Assembly: GCF_039555535.1 (NCBI RefSeq)
Contig: NZ_CP154630.1
Span: forward strand, 1,563,001-1,627,000
Reading direction: 5' to 3'
Source: Stenotrophomonas maltophilia
Lineage (GTDB): Bacteria > Pseudomonadota > Gammaproteobacteria > Xanthomonadales > Xanthomonadaceae
DNA length: 64,000 nucleotides
Below the pieces are notes generated by a model, which did not search any database, was not told the DNA's origin, and saw nothing but the letters and a program-made list of their open reading frames with translations. Position numbers and translations under genes: made by a program. Below, in pieces: positions 54,110 to 64,000 of the stretch. Each line of letters opens with the position of its first letter. Positions within the stretch are counted from its first letter, which is position 1.

Positions 54110-54164
54110 TTCCGTGGCCCCAGCCCCTTGCGCCGGCCCCGGCCGCATGCAAAGATTGTCGGCC

Positions 54165-54266
54165 ATGAAGCTCACCGACTTCCAGCACGACAGCAGCGCA
54201 GCCCGACAGGCGTCGGGCATGACCTCGCGTGCGCGTCGACCGGAACCCCACATCCTCGCTGGGTAA
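54165..54266 (+). CDS. Putative arginine leader peptide
   Basis: 33 codons from ATG 54165, or 15 codons from ATG 54219 (MTSRARRPEPHILAG). The run Arg(CGT)-Ala-Arg(CGT)-Arg(CGA) at codons 22-25 precedes the stop TAA (54264-54266). GCTGGGT (54258-54264), which overlaps the stop, can pair with ACCCAGC (54297-54303), the 5' arm of the terminator. A ribosome stalled on the Arg codons would leave it free to prevent termination, while one reaching the stop would cover it. No ribosome site is strong. The attenuator reading is inference. Confidence 0.5.
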   Translation: MKLTDFQHDSSAARQASGMTSRARRPEPHILAG

Positions 54267-54290
54267 CCGGAGCTTTCTGCTGTTCGTCCG

Positions 54291-54321
54291 AAAAAAACCC
54301 AGCCCGCCGGCTGGGTTTTTT
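54291..54321 (+). terminator. Intrinsic terminator (likely attenuator) before argF'
   Basis: AACCCAGCC-CGCC-GGCTGGGTT with A-run before and six T after; 24 bp past the leader stop codon and 107 bp before argF'. It could also simply end the upstream transcript. Confidence 0.9.
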
Positions 54322-54428
54322 CGTTTACGCGTTCTGAAAGCTGCAACTGCAATCTTTTCGTTCCACCTTTGCTTCCTGCTTTTCCCTTCCACCGCGCCGG
54401 ACCCGGCGCTGCCACGCAAGGAAAGATG

Positions 54429-55439
54429 ATGTCCCCCAAGCACTTCCTGAACACCCAGGACTGGAGCCGCAGCGAACTCGACGCGCTGCTGACCCAGGCC
54501 GCGCTGTTCAAGCGCAACAAGCTCGGCGACCAGCTCAAGGGCAAGTCGATCGCGCTGGTGTTCTTCAACCCGTCCATGCGCACCCGCACCAGCTTCGAAC
54601 TGGGCGCGTTCCAGCTCGGCGCCCACGCGGTGGTGCTGCAGCCGGGCAAGGATGCGTGGCCGATCGAGTTCAACCTCGGCACGGTGATGGATGGCGATAC
54701 CGAAGAGCACATCGCGGAAGTGGCCAAGGTGCTGGGCCGCTACTGCGACATCATCGCCGTGCGCGCGTTCCCCAAGTTCATCGACTGGGCCTACGACCGC
54801 CAGGACATCGTCCTCAACAGCTTCGCCAGGTACTCGCCGGTGCCGGTCATCAACATGGAGACCATCACCCATCCGTGCCAGGAACTGGCGCATGTGATGG
54901 CCCTGCAGGAGCACTTCGGCACCCAGGACCTGCGTGGCAAGAAGTACGTGCTGACCTGGACCTACCACCCCAAGCCGCTGAACACCGCCGTGGCCAATTC
55001 GGCGCTGACCATCGCCACCCGCATGGGCATGGACGTGACCCTGCTGTGCCCGACCGCCGACTACATCCTCGACGACCGCTACATGGGCTGGGCCGAGCAG
55101 AATGTGGCCGAGAGCGGCGGTTCGCTGAAGATCAGCCATGACATCGACAGCGCCTACGCCGGCGCCGACGTGGTCTACGCCAAGAGCTGGGGCGCGCTGC
55201 CGTTCTTCGGCAACTGGGAGCCGGAAAAGCCGATTCGCGACCAGTTCAAGCACTTCATCGTCGACGAACGCAAGATGGCGCTGACCAACAACGGCGTGTT
55301 CAGCCACTGCCTGCCGCTGCGCCGCAACGTGAAGGCCACCGACGGCGTGATGGATTCGCCGCAGTGCATCGCCATCAACGAAGCCGAGAACCGCCTGCAC
55401 GTGCAGAAGGCGATCATGGCCGCGGTTGCCGGGCGCTGA
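54429..55439 (+). CDS. argF': N-acetylornithine carbamoyltransferase
   Basis: 336 residues. It closely resembles the characterised Xanthomonas enzyme that carbamoylates N-acetylornithine rather than ornithine: FFNPSMRTRTSFELGAFQLG, the KDAWPIEFNLGTVMDGDTEE loop, HPCQELAHVMALQ, LTWTYHPKPLNTAVANSALT and HCLPLRRNVK. ATG 54429 is preferred over 54426 because AAGGA (54418-54422) is then 6 nt away. First gene of the arg cluster, downstream of the putative attenuator. Confidence 0.95.
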   Translation: MSPKHFLNTQDWSRSELDALLTQAALFKRNKLGDQLKGKSIALVFFNPSMRTRTSFELGAFQLGAHAVVLQPGKDAWPIEFNLGTVMDGDTEEHIAEVAKVLGRYCDIIAVRAFPKFIDWAYDRQDIVLNSFARYSPVPVINMETITHPCQELAHVMALQEHFGTQDLRGKKYVLTWTYHPKPLNTAVANSALTIATRMGMDVTLLCPTADYILDDRYMGWAEQNVAESGGSLKISHDIDSAYAGADVVYAKSWGALPFFGNWEPEKPIRDQFKHFIVDERKMALTNNGVFSHCLPLRRNVKATDGVMDSPQCIAINEAENRLHVQKAIMAAVAGR

Positions 55440-55462
55440 TTTTTTTCCGATTCAATCATTTC

Positions 55463-55486
55463 CGCCGGGCACGGCCCGGCGCTACC
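55463..55486. repeat. REP-like palindrome between argF' and argG
   Basis: CGCCGGGCACGGCCCGGCG followed by GCTACC, within a probable operon. Confidence 0.7.
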
Positions 55487-55502
55487 AGGACATACCCTCC
55501 CC

Positions 55503-56699
55503 ATGAGCAACAAAGACGTCGTTCTCGCTTTCTCCGGCGGCCTGGATACCAGCTTCTGCGTGCCGTACCTGCAGGAGCGTGGCTACAACGTGCACACCGT
55601 GTTCGCCGACACCGGCGGCGTGGATGATGAAGAGCGCGATTTCATCGAGAAGCGTGCCGCCGAGCTGGGCGTCACCAGCCACGTCACCGTCAATGGTGGC
55701 CCGGCCATCTGGGAAGGCTTCGTCAAGCCGTTCGTGTGGGCTGGCGAGGGCTACCAGGGCCAGTACCCGCTGCTGGTGTCGGACCGTTACCTGATCGTCG
55801 ATGCCGCGCTGAAGCGTGCCGCCGAACTGGGCACCAACATCATCGCCCACGGCTGCACCGGCATGGGCAACGACCAGGTCCGTTTCGACCTGGCGGTGAA
55901 GGCGCTGGGTGACTACCAGATCATCGCGCCGATCCGCGAGATCCAGAAGGAGCACACCCAGACCCGCGCCTACGAGCAGAAGTACCTGGAAGAGCGCGGT
56001 TTCGGCGTGCGCGCCAAGCAGCAGGCCTACACCATCAACGAAAACCTGCTGGGCGTGACCATGTCCGGTGGCGAGATCGACCGCTGGGAAGCCCCGGGCG
56101 AGGGTGCGCGTGGCTGGTGCTCGCCGCGCAGCGAGTGGCCGGAACAGGCCCTGACCGTCACCCTGAAGTTCGTCGAAGGCGAAGCCGTTGAACTGAACGG
56201 CAAGGCGCTGCCGGGCGACCAGATCCTGGCCCAGCTCAACAAGCTGTTCGCCCCGTATGGCGTTGGTCGTGGCGTGTACACCGGCGACACCGTGATCGGC
56301 CTGAAGGGCCGCATCGTGTTCGAGGCCCCGGGCCTGGTTTCGCTGCTGGCCGCGCATCGCGCACTGGAAGATGCGGTGCTGACCAAGCAGCAGAACCGCT
56401 TCAAGCCGGACGTGGCGCGCAAGTGGGTGGAGCTGGTGTACGAAGGCTTCTACCACGATCCGCTGAAGACCGACATCGAAGCGTTCCTGAAGTCCTCGCA
56501 GGCCAAGGTCAACGGCGAAGTGGTGCTGGAAACCCGTGGTGGCCGCGTCGACGCGGTGGCGGTGAAGTCGCCGCACCTGCTCAACACCAAGGGTGCCACC
56601 TACGCGCAGTCGGCCGACTGGGGCGTGGAGGAGGCCGAAGGGTTCATCAAGCTGTTCGGCATGAGCTCGACCTTGTACGCGCAGGTCAACCGCGGTTGA
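55503..56699 (+). CDS. argG: Argininosuccinate synthase
   Basis: 398 residues. The N-terminal ATP-pyrophosphatase loop [43 protein letters not shown] and the substrate-binding [13 protein letters not shown] are present. It condenses citrulline and aspartate with ATP. The start is 63 bp after argF', separated by a REP. Confidence 0.95.
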   Translation: MSNKDVVLAFSGGLDTSFCVPYLQERGYNVHTVFADTGGVDDEERDFIEKRAAELGVTSHVTVNGGPAIWEGFVKPFVWAGEGYQGQYPLLVSDRYLIVDAALKRAAELGTNIIAHGCTGMGNDQVRFDLAVKALGDYQIIAPIREIQKEHTQTRAYEQKYLEERGFGVRAKQQAYTINENLLGVTMSGGEIDRWEAPGEGARGWCSPRSEWPEQALTVTLKFVEGEAVELNGKALPGDQILAQLNKLFAPYGVGRGVYTGDTVIGLKGRIVFEAPGLVSLLAAHRALEDAVLTKQQNRFKPDVARKWVELVYEGFYHDPLKTDIEAFLKSSQAKVNGEVVLETRGGRVDAVAVKSPHLLNTKGATYAQSADWGVEEAEGFIKLFGMSSTLYAQVNRG

Positions 56700-56719
56700 C
56701 CCACCTGCGCCGCTCGCGC

Positions 56720-56786
56720 GCCCCCTTGAACACCAAGGGGGCTCTCCAGCAGGCGCATTCCGGTAGCGCCGGGCCATGCCCGGCGG
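56720..56786. repeat. Hairpin GCCCCCTTG/CAAGGGGGC and REP between argG and argE'
   Basis: A perfect 9-bp hairpin (56720-56742) without T-run, then GTAGCGCCGGGCCATGCCCG (REP, 56763-56786). It may modulate relative expression or protect mRNA. Confidence 0.7.
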
Positions 56787-56808
56787 AATTCCACAGGATT
56801 GTTGATTC

Positions 56809-57897
56809 ATGCTTGAACAGACGCTCGATCACCTGCAGGCCCTGGTGTCCTTCGACACCCGCAACCCGCCGCGTGCGATCACCACCGGTGGCATCTTCGA
56901 TTACCTGCGCGCGAACCTGCCCGGCTTCAACGTCGAGGTGATCGACCACGGCGCCGGTGCAGTCAGCCTGTATGCCGTGCGCGGTACGCCGAAGTACCTG
57001 TTCAACGTGCACCTGGATACCGTGCCGGATTCGCCGCACTGGAGTGCCGACCCGCATGTGATGCGGCGCCTGGATGACCGCGTGGTCGGCCTGGGCGTGT
57101 GTGACATCAAGGGCGCGGCGGCCGCACTGGTGGCCGCGGCCAATGCCAGCGATGGTGATGCCGCGTTCCTGTTCTCCAGCGACGAGGAAGCCAACGATCC
57201 GCGCTGCGTCGCCGCGTTCCTGGCCCGTGGCCTGCCGTACGAAGCGGTGCTGGTGGCCGAACCGACCATGAGCGAGGCGGTGCTGGCGCACCGTGGCATC
57301 AGCTCGGTGCTGATGCAGTTCGCCGGCCGCGCCGGGCACGCCTCGGGCAAGCAGGATGCCGCTGCCAGCGCGTTGCACCAGGCGATGCGCTGGGGCAACC
57401 GCGCGCTGGATCATGTCGAGTCGCTGGCCTCGGCCCGCTTTGGTGGGCTGACCGGCCTGCGCTTCAACATCGGCCGCGTCGAAGGTGGCATCAAGGCCAA
57501 CATGATCGCGCCCGCCGCCGAAGTGCGCTTCGGTTTCCGGCCGCTGCCGTCGATGAACATCGACGCGTTGCTGGCCACCTTCGCCGGTTTCGCCGAGCCG
57601 GAAGCGGCGGTATTCACCGAAACCTTCCGTGGCCCCAGCCTGCCGGCCGGCGACATCGCCGAAGCCGAGAACCGCCGCCTGCTGGCGCGCGACGTGGCCG
57701 ATGCGCTGGACCTGCCGATCGGCAACGCGGTGGACTTCTGGACCGAAGCCTCGCTGTTCTCGGCTGGTGGCTACACCACGCTGGTGTTCGGCCCGGGTGA
57801 CATCGCCCAAGCCCACACCGCTGATGAGTTCGTGACGCTGGACCAGCTGCAGCGCTACACCGACGCCGTGCACCGCATCATCGCCGCCGGCGCCTGA
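56809..57897 (+). CDS. argE': N-acetylcitrulline (acetylornithine-type) deacetylase
   Basis: 362 residues, M20 metallopeptidase family: [11 protein letters not shown] (first zinc His), [15 protein letters not shown] (bridging Asp), [10 protein letters not shown] (catalytic Glu pair) and [16 protein letters not shown] (last His). With an acetylornithine carbamoyltransferase next door, the substrate is most probably N-acetylcitrulline, as shown for the Xanthomonas counterpart. Confidence 0.92.
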   Translation: MLEQTLDHLQALVSFDTRNPPRAITTGGIFDYLRANLPGFNVEVIDHGAGAVSLYAVRGTPKYLFNVHLDTVPDSPHWSADPHVMRRLDDRVVGLGVCDIKGAAAALVAAANASDGDAAFLFSSDEEANDPRCVAAFLARGLPYEAVLVAEPTMSEAVLAHRGISSVLMQFAGRAGHASGKQDAAASALHQAMRWGNRALDHVESLASARFGGLTGLRFNIGRVEGGIKANMIAPAAEVRFGFRPLPSMNIDALLATFAGFAEPEAAVFTETFRGPSLPAGDIAEAENRRLLARDVADALDLPIGNAVDFWTEASLFSAGGYTTLVFGPGDIAQAHTADEFVTLDQLQRYTDAVHRIIAAGA

Positions 57898-57922
57898 TTC
57901 TTTCCTTTCCGACGAAACCGAA

Positions 57923-59251
57923 ATGTCTCCTGCCCTCCAGCCCCACCGCCAGACCCGCCAGACCATCGTGCGCCTGCTTTCCAGCATGGCCAGCGCGAAG
58001 GAGATCAGCCAGTACCTCAAGCGCTTTTCGCAGCTGGATGCCAAGCGCTTCGCCGTGGTCAAGGTCGGCGGCGCAGTGCTGCGCGATGACCTCGACGCAC
58101 TGACCTCCTCGCTGTCGTTCCTGCAGGAAGTCGGGCTGACCCCGATCGTGCTGCACGGCGCCGGCCCGCAGCTGGATGCCGAGCTGTCGGCGGCCGGCAT
58201 CGAGAAGCAGACCGTGAACGGCCTGCGCGTGACCTCGCCGGAAGCGCTGGCGATCGTGCGCCGGGTGTTCCAGCAGTCCAACCTGCGCCTGGTCGAGGCG
58301 CTGCAGCAGAACGGCGCGCGCGCCACTTCGATCACCGGTGGCGTGTTCGAGGCCGAGTACCTGGACGTGGATACCTACGGCCTGGTCGGCGAAGTGAAGA
58401 AGGTCAACCTGGCGCCGATCGAGGCCAGCCTGCGTGCCGGCTCGATCCCGGTCATCACCAGCCTGGGTGAGACCGCCGGCGGCCAGATCCTCAACGTCAA
58501 CGCCGACTTTGCGGCCAACGAGCTGGTGCAGGAACTGCAGCCGTACAAGATCATCTTCCTGACCGGCACCGGTGGCCTGTTGGATGAGCAGGGCAACGTG
58601 ATCGATTCGATCAACCTGTCCACCGAGTACGACCACCTGATCGCGCAGCCGTGGATCCACGGCGGCATGAAGGTGAAGATCGAGCAGATCAAGGACCTGC
58701 TCGAACGTCTGCCGCTGGAATCGTCGGTGTCGATCACCCGCCCGGCCGACCTGGCCAAGGAACTGTTCACCCACAAGGGCTCGGGCACGCTGGTGCGCAA
58801 GGGCGAGAAGGTGCTGCGCGCCACCGTCTGGAACGAACTGGACCTGCCGCGCCTGAAGGGCCTGATTGAATCCAGCTTTGGCCGCACCCTGGTGCCGGAC
58901 TACTTCGAGAAGACCAGACTGCTGCGCGCCTATGTCAGCGAGAACTACCGCACCGCGGTGATCCTCACCGATGAGGCCGAAGGCGTGTACCTGGACAAGT
59001 TCGCCGTGCTCGACGACGCGCAGGGTGAAGGCCTCGGTCGTGCGGTCTGGAACGTGATGCTGGAGGAAACCCCGCAGCTGTTCTGGCGCTCGCGGCATGG
59101 CAACCCGATCAACCATTTCTACTACGCCGAATCCGATGGCTGCTACAAGCAGGATCAATGGAAGGTGTTCTGGTTCGGTGCCGATGGCATTGATCGCATC
59201 CGCACCTATGTCGACCACTGCGCCAAGCGCACGCCAAGCCTGCAGGGCTGA
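57923..59251 (+). CDS. argBA: Fused N-acetylglutamate kinase/synthase
   Basis: 442 residues: an amino-acid-kinase domain (about 40-285) with [32 protein letters not shown] and [15 protein letters not shown], followed by a GNAT domain (about 300-440) with [20 protein letters not shown] and [15 protein letters not shown]. This is the bifunctional NAGS/K of Xanthomonads, related to vertebrate NAGS. It supplies both first steps of the pathway and is presumably arginine-regulated. Confidence 0.95.
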   Translation: MSPALQPHRQTRQTIVRLLSSMASAKEISQYLKRFSQLDAKRFAVVKVGGAVLRDDLDALTSSLSFLQEVGLTPIVLHGAGPQLDAELSAAGIEKQTVNGLRVTSPEALAIVRRVFQQSNLRLVEALQQNGARATSITGGVFEAEYLDVDTYGLVGEVKKVNLAPIEASLRAGSIPVITSLGETAGGQILNVNADFAANELVQELQPYKIIFLTGTGGLLDEQGNVIDSINLSTEYDHLIAQPWIHGGMKVKIEQIKDLLERLPLESSVSITRPADLAKELFTHKGSGTLVRKGEKVLRATVWNELDLPRLKGLIESSFGRTLVPDYFEKTRLLRAYVSENYRTAVILTDEAEGVYLDKFAVLDDAQGEGLGRAVWNVMLEETPQLFWRSRHGNPINHFYYAESDGCYKQDQWKVFWFGADGIDRIRTYVDHCAKRTPSLQG

Positions 59252-59254
59252 GCG

Positions 59255-59857
59255 ATGAGCAACCCCGACGCCTGGAATTCGGTACCCACCCTGCGCGGCC
59301 AGCACGTGATGCTGCAGCCGCTGCAGATGGAACACGTGCCCGGCCTGCGTGCTGCGCTGGACGGCAGCGGCCTGGACCAGCTCTGGTATACCCAGGTGCC
59401 GTCGCCGGAGCGGGCCGAGGCCTATGTGCAGGCCGCGCTGCAGGCGCAGGCCGAGGGCAAGGTGCTTCCGTTCGTGATCTGCGATGCCGCCGGTGAGATC
59501 ATCGGCAGCACGCGCTTCTACGACATGGATGCGAGCGTGCCGAAACTCAGCCTCGGCTACACCTGGTACACGCCGCGCGTGCAGCGCACCGGGGCCAATA
59601 CCGAAGCCAAGCTGTTGCTGCTGCAGCACGCCTTCGAAACGATGGGCTGCATCAGCGTGGTGCTGGAAACCAGCTGGTTCAACACCACTTCGCGCGCCGC
59701 CATTGCCCGCCTCGGCGCCAAGCAGGATGGCGTGCTGCGCAACCACAAGCGGCATGCCGACGGCACGCCGCGCGACACCGTCATCTTCTCCATCATCGAT
59801 GCGGAATGGCAGGGCGTGAAGCGCCACCTGCAGTACCGCCTGGACAGTCACGCATGA
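59255..59857 (+). CDS. GNAT family N-acetyltransferase
   Basis: 200 residues, RimJ/RimL-type [22 protein letters not shown] at the N-terminus, [40 protein letters not shown] (acetyl-CoA loop region) and [20 protein letters not shown]. It is wedged between argBA (3 bp) and argC (4-nt overlap) and is therefore cotranscribed. The target, a protein N-terminus or an amino-acid-like molecule, is unknown. Confidence 0.85.
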   Translation: MSNPDAWNSVPTLRGQHVMLQPLQMEHVPGLRAALDGSGLDQLWYTQVPSPERAEAYVQAALQAQAEGKVLPFVICDAAGEIIGSTRFYDMDASVPKLSLGYTWYTPRVQRTGANTEAKLLLLQHAFETMGCISVVLETSWFNTTSRAAIARLGAKQDGVLRNHKRHADGTPRDTVIFSIIDAEWQGVKRHLQYRLDSHA

Positions 59858-60807
59858 ACGATTCGACTTTCACCCTGGGCATCGTCGGTGCCCGCGGCCA
59901 TACCGGCGCCGAGCTGATCAAGCTGGTTGCCGCCCATCCGCGCCTGGAACTGGCCTTCGTGTCCTCGCGCGAACGCGCCGGGCAGCGCCTGTCCGATCAC
60001 CATCCGGAATTCCAGGGTGAACTGCAGTACGAGAACCTGGACGCCGACGCGGTGGCCGCCAAGGGCGTGGATGCGGTGATCCTGGCCCTGCCCAATGGCC
60101 TGGCCGCGCCGTTCGTGGCCGCGCTTGAGGCAGCGAAACCGGACACCGTCATCGTCGACCTGTCGGCCGACTACCGCTTCGACAACAGCTGGTACTACGG
60201 CCTGCCGGAGCTGACCCGCGGCCGCTACAACGGCCGGAAGCACATCAGCAATCCGGGCTGCTATGCCACTGCGATGCAGCTGGCGGTGCATCCGCTGCTG
60301 GACCTGCTGGCCGGTCCGCCGCAGTGCTTCGGTGTCTCCGGCTACTCCGGTGCCGGTACCACGCCGTCGGACAAGAACAACGTCGACCTGCTGGCCGACA
60401 ACCTGATGCCCTACGCGCTGACCAACCACGTGCACGAGCGCGAAGTGTCGGTGCAGCTGGGCGTGGCCGTCGAGTTCATGCCGCACGTCGCCCCGCATTT
60501 CCGTGGCATCACGCTTACCGCCAACCTGTGGCTGAACCAGGTGCAGACCCGCGAGCAGATCGTCGAGCGCTTCCAGCAGGCCTATGCCGGTGAACCGCTG
60601 ATCGAGGTGGTGGACGAAGCGCCCTGGGTCAGCCGCATTGCCGGCCGCCATGGTGCCCAGGTCGGTGGCTTCACCCTGGCCCCGGGCGGCAAGCGCGTGG
60701 TCGTGGTGGCGACGCTGGACAACCTGCTGAAGGGCGCGGCCACCCAGGCCATGCAGAACCTCAACCTTGCGCTGGGCATCGACGAACTGACGTCGATCCC
60801 GCACTGA
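59854..60807 (+). CDS. argC: N-acetyl-gamma-glutamyl-phosphate reductase
   Basis: 317 residues: [17 protein letters not shown] (NADP loop), [32 protein letters not shown] with the catalytic Cys, [13 protein letters not shown], and [19 protein letters not shown] with the catalytic His. ATG overlaps the GNAT stop as ATGA. Confidence 0.96.
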   Translation: MNDSTFTLGIVGARGHTGAELIKLVAAHPRLELAFVSSRERAGQRLSDHHPEFQGELQYENLDADAVAAKGVDAVILALPNGLAAPFVAALEAAKPDTVIVDLSADYRFDNSWYYGLPELTRGRYNGRKHISNPGCYATAMQLAVHPLLDLLAGPPQCFGVSGYSGAGTTPSDKNNVDLLADNLMPYALTNHVHEREVSVQLGVAVEFMPHVAPHFRGITLTANLWLNQVQTREQIVERFQQAYAGEPLIEVVDEAPWVSRIAGRHGAQVGGFTLAPGGKRVVVVATLDNLLKGAATQAMQNLNLALGIDELTSIPH

Positions 60808-60827
60808 ACCCGCCTTCCGGAGCCCCC

Positions 60828-62123
60828 ATGGCAGACCTTCTTTGGCAGAAGCCCGGCGTCGCCGTCGACGCCCAGATCCAGACCTTCCTCGCCGGCGACG
60901 ACGTGATCCTCGATCGCGAGTTCTTCCTGCATGACATCGCCGCCAGCGCCGCGCATGCGCAGGGCCTGCAGCACATCGGCATCCTCAGTACCGACGAGCT
61001 GGCTGGCCTGCTGCGCGAACTGGAGATCCTGGCGCAGGACTTCCGCGAAGGCCGCTTCGTGCTGGATACCCAGTATGAGGATGGTCACTCGGCCATCGAA
61101 GCGCGCCTGACTGAACGCCTCGGTGATGCCGGCCGCAAGATCCACACCGGCCGCAGCCGCAACGACCAGATCCTGGTGGCCACCCGCCTGTGGCTGAAGG
61201 AAAAGCTGCAGCGCGTTGCCCAGCTCAGCGCCGAAGTGGCAAAGGTCGCGCTGGACCGTGCCCAGGCCGAGAAGGACCTGCCGATTCCCGGTTATACCCA
61301 CATCCAGCGTGCCGTGGTGTCCTCGGCCGGCATGTGGTGGGCGGGCTGGGCCGAGGCCTTCATCGACAATGCCATCCGTGCCCGCGACACCCATGCGCTG
61401 GTCGACGCCAATCCGCTCGGCACGGCTGCCGGCTACGGCGTGAACCTGCCGCTGGACCGCGAGCACACCACCGCCGTGCTCGGTTTCGCACGCATGCAGA
61501 TCTCGCCGATCTACGCGCAGCTGTCGCGCGGCAAGTTCGAGCTGGCCGCGCTGGAAGCGCTCGGTGGCGCCACGCTGGACCTGCGCCGCATCGCCTGGGA
61601 CCTGTCGCTGTTCACCAGCGCCGAGTTCGGCTTCGTCGCGCTGCCGGCGCAGTACACCACCGGCAGCTCGATCATGCCCAACAAGCGCAACCCGGATGTG
61701 ATCGAACTGATGCGCGCCACCCATGCCAGCGTCGCCGCCGCACGCACCGAGATCGAGCAGCTGCTGTCGCTGCCGTCGGGCTACCACCGCGACCTGCAGT
61801 CGTCCAAGGGCGCCATCTTCCACGGCTTCGGCCGCGGCCTGGCCGCGCTGGAACTGCTGCCGGCGTTGCTGGCCAACCTGGAATGGCGTGACGACAAGCT
61901 GCGCGCAGCGATTGATTCAGGCATGTATGCCACCGACGTCGCCGTGGAAGCGGCCGTGGCCGGCGTGCCTTTCCGCGAGGCCTACAAGGCCGCCGCGGCC
62001 GGTGCCGACAGTGCAGGGCAGGGGCGCACGCCGGAAGGCAGCCTGCACGCGCGCGTGTCGCCGGGCTCGGCGTCCGCCTTGCGCCTGGATGAACTGCGTG
62101 CGCGCTGGCAGGCGCTGGTCTGA
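60828..62123 (+). CDS. argH: Argininosuccinate lyase
   Basis: 431 residues of the fumarase/aspartase superfamily: [68 protein letters not shown] and the signature [12 protein letters not shown]. It splits argininosuccinate into arginine and fumarate, the last step of the pathway. CCGGAG lies upstream of the ATG. Confidence 0.97.
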   Translation: MADLLWQKPGVAVDAQIQTFLAGDDVILDREFFLHDIAASAAHAQGLQHIGILSTDELAGLLRELEILAQDFREGRFVLDTQYEDGHSAIEARLTERLGDAGRKIHTGRSRNDQILVATRLWLKEKLQRVAQLSAEVAKVALDRAQAEKDLPIPGYTHIQRAVVSSAGMWWAGWAEAFIDNAIRARDTHALVDANPLGTAAGYGVNLPLDREHTTAVLGFARMQISPIYAQLSRGKFELAALEALGGATLDLRRIAWDLSLFTSAEFGFVALPAQYTTGSSIMPNKRNPDVIELMRATHASVAAARTEIEQLLSLPSGYHRDLQSSKGAIFHGFGRGLAALELLPALLANLEWRDDKLRAAIDSGMYATDVAVEAAVAGVPFREAYKAAAAGADSAGQGRTPEGSLHARVSPGSASALRLDELRARWQALV

Positions 62124-62386
62124 TGGCGGCCACCGTCTATCTGGTGCTGGCGATGCGCCGGCCCGATTTCAACGCCGCCGCGGTGCAGCCGCACCGTGAC
62201 TTCCTCGAGGCGTTGCAGGCACAGGGCAAGCTGCAGCTGACCGGTGGCTTCGCCGATGGCAGCGGTGGCGCCTACGTGCTGTGCAATGTCGAGAGCCTGG
62301 CGCAGGCGCAGGCCATCGTCGCCACCGATCCGCTGGTGACGATGCAGGCCTCCGACCTGACCGTGCACGAATGGAACACCCGCTGA
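62123..62386 (+). CDS. YciI family protein
   Basis: 87 residues, compact ferredoxin-like fold: YLVLAMRRPDFNAAAVQPHR, DFLEALQAQGKLQLTGGFAD, GGAYVLCNVESLAQAQAIVA and DPLVTM. YciI-like proteins include stand-alone forms of unknown catalysis with a His-Asp pair; here HRDF is near residue 24. The start overlaps the argH stop by 1 nt (TGATG). Confidence 0.85.
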   Translation: MAATVYLVLAMRRPDFNAAAVQPHRDFLEALQAQGKLQLTGGFADGSGGAYVLCNVESLAQAQAIVATDPLVTMQASDLTVHEWNTR

Positions 62387-62397
62387 GGCCCTGACCG

Positions 62398-63555
62398 ATG
62401 ACCCTGCATGCCAGCCACGTCGCTTCGCCGTTCCCGGAACAGGCGCTGTCGCCGTGGCGGCGTGCGGTGCTGAAAGTCGGCAGCAGCCTGTTGGCGGCCG
62501 ACGGCGGTGGCCTGTCGCCACGCCATGCGCTGGGCCTGGCGCAGTTCGTCTCGGCCAACGTATTGGCCGGGCGCGAGCTGGTGATCGTGTCGTCCGGCGC
62601 GGTGGCTGCCGGGCGCGCGATCCTGCCGCGCGCCGATGAGCCGGGCGCAGCGATGGCGGCGCGGCAGGCCTTGGCGGCGCTTGGCCAGGCCCAGCTGATC
62701 GGGCTCTGGCAGCGCTTCTTCGAGCGCCCGGTGGCGCAGGTGCTGCTGACCCATGACGACCTGCGCAACCGCCGCCGTTACCTCAACGCCCGCGCCACCC
62801 TCAACGAACTGCTGCGGCTGGGCGCGTTGCCGGTGGTCAACGAGAACGACACCGTGTCGGTGGACGAACTCAAGCTTGGCGACAACGATAATCTGGCGGC
62901 GACGGTGGCGGCGCTGGTCGATGCCGATGCGCTGTTCATCGCCACCGACATCGATGGTCTGTACAGCGCCGACCCACGCACCGTGGCCGATGTACGGCCG
63001 CTGCACGACGTTGCGGAGCTGAATGATGAAGTGCTGGCGATGGCGGGGGGCGCAGGATCACGTGCCGGTACCGGTGGCATGCGCACCAAGCTGGAAGCGG
63101 CGGCCAAGGCGGGCCGCCTCGGCATCGAGACCTACCTGTTCAACGGCCGCAGTGGCGATGTGGTGCGCGCGTTGGCGCAGGACCGCCTGTTCGGTACCCG
63201 CATCCACGCCGCACGCAGTCGCGAGGCCGCACGCAAGCATTGGCTGCGGCACGCACCGCTGGCCGAAGGCGCGATCCTGATCGATGCCGGTGCGGCACAG
63301 GCGATGCGCGAGAAGGGGGCTTCGCTGCTGCCCGGCGGCATCACTGGTGCGGACGGCACGTTCCGTCGTGGCGACATGGTGCAGGTGTGCTGGAACGCGC
63401 CGCAGGGGCGCGTGTGCATCGCCCGTGGGGTCAGCCAGTATGCGGCTGATGACGTGCGCCGCATCGCTGGCCGCCATTCGCGCGACATCCAGGCCGTGCT
63501 CGGCTACAACTACGGCGGCAGCGTCGTCCATCGTGACGACCTGGTACTGCCATGA
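62398..63555 (+). CDS. proB: Glutamate 5-kinase
   Basis: 385 residues: kinase domain ([79 protein letters not shown]) and a C-terminal PUA domain (about 290-380). First step of proline synthesis, normally feedback-inhibited by proline. Positioned behind argH as in other Xanthomonads, presumably cotranscribed. Confidence 0.96.
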   Translation: MTLHASHVASPFPEQALSPWRRAVLKVGSSLLAADGGGLSPRHALGLAQFVSANVLAGRELVIVSSGAVAAGRAILPRADEPGAAMAARQALAALGQAQLIGLWQRFFERPVAQVLLTHDDLRNRRRYLNARATLNELLRLGALPVVNENDTVSVDELKLGDNDNLAATVAALVDADALFIATDIDGLYSADPRTVADVRPLHDVAELNDEVLAMAGGAGSRAGTGGMRTKLEAAAKAGRLGIETYLFNGRSGDVVRALAQDRLFGTRIHAARSREAARKHWLRHAPLAEGAILIDAGAAQAMREKGASLLPGGITGADGTFRRGDMVQVCWNAPQGRVCIARGVSQYAADDVRRIAGRHSRDIQAVLGYNYGGSVVHRDDLVLP

Positions 63556-63575
63556 CCGCATTGAAGGACATTCCG

Positions 63576-64000
63576 ATGACCGACATCGAAGCGCAGGCGC
63601 GGGCCTGCCGTGACGCGGCCCAGGTGGTTGCGGGGCTCGACAGCGATGCCCGGCGCGCGCTGCTGCTGGCGATGGCCCAGGCGTTGGAAGTGAACGCCGG
63701 GCTGATCCTGGCCGGCAACGCGCGCGACCTTGCCGCTGCACGTGGGAAAGGCGTGGGCAGCGCCATGCTTGATCGGCTGGCACTGGATCCGCCGCGCCTG
63801 TTCGCGATGGCCGAGGCCGTGCGCGAAGTGGCAGGATTGCCAGATCCGGTCGGCCAGGTCACCCGCGATGACGTGCGCCCGAACGGGATCCGCGTGCAGA
63901 AGGTGCGCGTGCCGCTGGGCGTGATCGCGATGATCTACGAGGCGCGCCCGAACGTGACCGCCGAAGCCGCCGCGCTGTGCCTGAAGGCTGGCAATGGCGT
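63576..64000 (+). CDS. proA: Gamma-glutamyl phosphate reductase, N-terminal part
   Basis: The ORF runs off the right edge after about 141 codons. [48 protein letters not shown] and [20 protein letters not shown] are characteristic of ProA. ATG 63576 has GAAGGA 7 nt upstream; ATG 63552, which overlaps the proB stop as ATGA, is in frame and would add eight residues. With ProB it forms glutamate-5-semialdehyde. Confidence 0.95.
   Translation, partial: MTDIEAQARACRDAAQVVAGLDSDARRALLLAMAQALEVNAGLILAGNARDLAAARGKGVGSAMLDRLALDPPRLFAMAEAVREVAGLPDPVGQVTRDDVRPNGIRVQKVRVPLGVIAMIYEARPNVTAEAAALCLKAGNG

Larger units (their letters stand above)
54110..54428 (+). promoter_or_regulatory. Leader region of the arginine operon
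   Basis: 319 bp between the secreted-protein gene and argF'. It contains a weak promoter-like pair (TTGCGC, 17 bp, AAAGAT at 54128-54156), a leader ORF with arginine codons (54165-54266), a 7-bp hairpin GCCCGAC-AGGC-GTCGGGC (54201-54218), an intrinsic terminator (54291-54321), and about 100 bp to the argF' start. Confidence 0.55.

Overview
The window looks like a chromosomal segment of a Stenotrophomonas species close to S. maltophilia (Xanthomonadaceae). The evidence is high G+C, intergenic GTAG-bounded palindromes of the S. maltophilia REP type (core GTAGAGCCGAGC...), and a Xanthomonad-style acetylated arginine pathway in which N-acetylornithine carbamoyltransferase, a deacetylase and a fused N-acetylglutamate synthase/kinase lie in one cluster. 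Almost everything is core housekeeping; no prophage, insertion sequence or CRISPR array was seen.

Layout. 1-8.3 kb: the N-terminal part of an HNH nuclease, an acyl-CoA dehydrogenase, two envelope proteins (LEA14-like lipoprotein, lipocalin), two identical tRNA-Phe genes, a CurA-like reductase, a short Ada, an SDR and tRNA-Ala(CGC). 8.4-12 kb: a small accessory cluster (esterase, Asp-nucleophile hydrolase, sugar-isomerase-like protein) divergent from a TetR regulator, with a perfect palindrome between them. 12-20.8 kb: a TonB-dependent receptor, a large DUF4034-like protein, RNase D, an FGE-like lipoprotein and an M48 protease. 20.8-21.4 kb: a nested inverted-repeat island containing an AGCAAC tandem array. 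21.4-31.5 kb: xseA and queG, then nnr-tsaE-amiC-mutL and two envelope proteins. 31.5-41.8 kb: phaR, phaB, gluQ, htpX, suhB, trmJ, a periplasmic-binding-protein/GGDEF-EAL pair, and epmB divergent from efp. 41.9-53.4 kb: mtaD-ubiG-mupP and a phytoene-synthase-like gene, pyrC with an M23 peptidase and yidD, a histone-H1-like DksA paralogue, an MFS transporter, sufE and cysS. 54.1-64 kb: leader-argF'-argG-argE'-argBA-GNAT-argC-argH-yciI-proB-proA.

The last region is the functional centre. From glutamate, ArgB/A makes and phosphorylates N-acetylglutamate and ArgC reduces it. After ArgD (not in the window), ArgF' makes N-acetylcitrulline, ArgE' deacetylates it, and ArgG and ArgH finish arginine. 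ProB and ProA lead to proline. Upstream of argF' is a short ORF with an Arg-Ala-Arg-Arg codon run. It is followed by a stem that can compete with an intrinsic terminator, so it looks like a classical peptide-leader attenuator for arginine. This is my leading candidate for something undescribed.

Other points of interest are the DksA paralogue, which keeps the DxxDxA tip but only one of the four zinc cysteines, the two-gene periplasmic-sensor/c-di-GMP module, paired palindromes upstream of phaR, and several families of long hairpin repeats.
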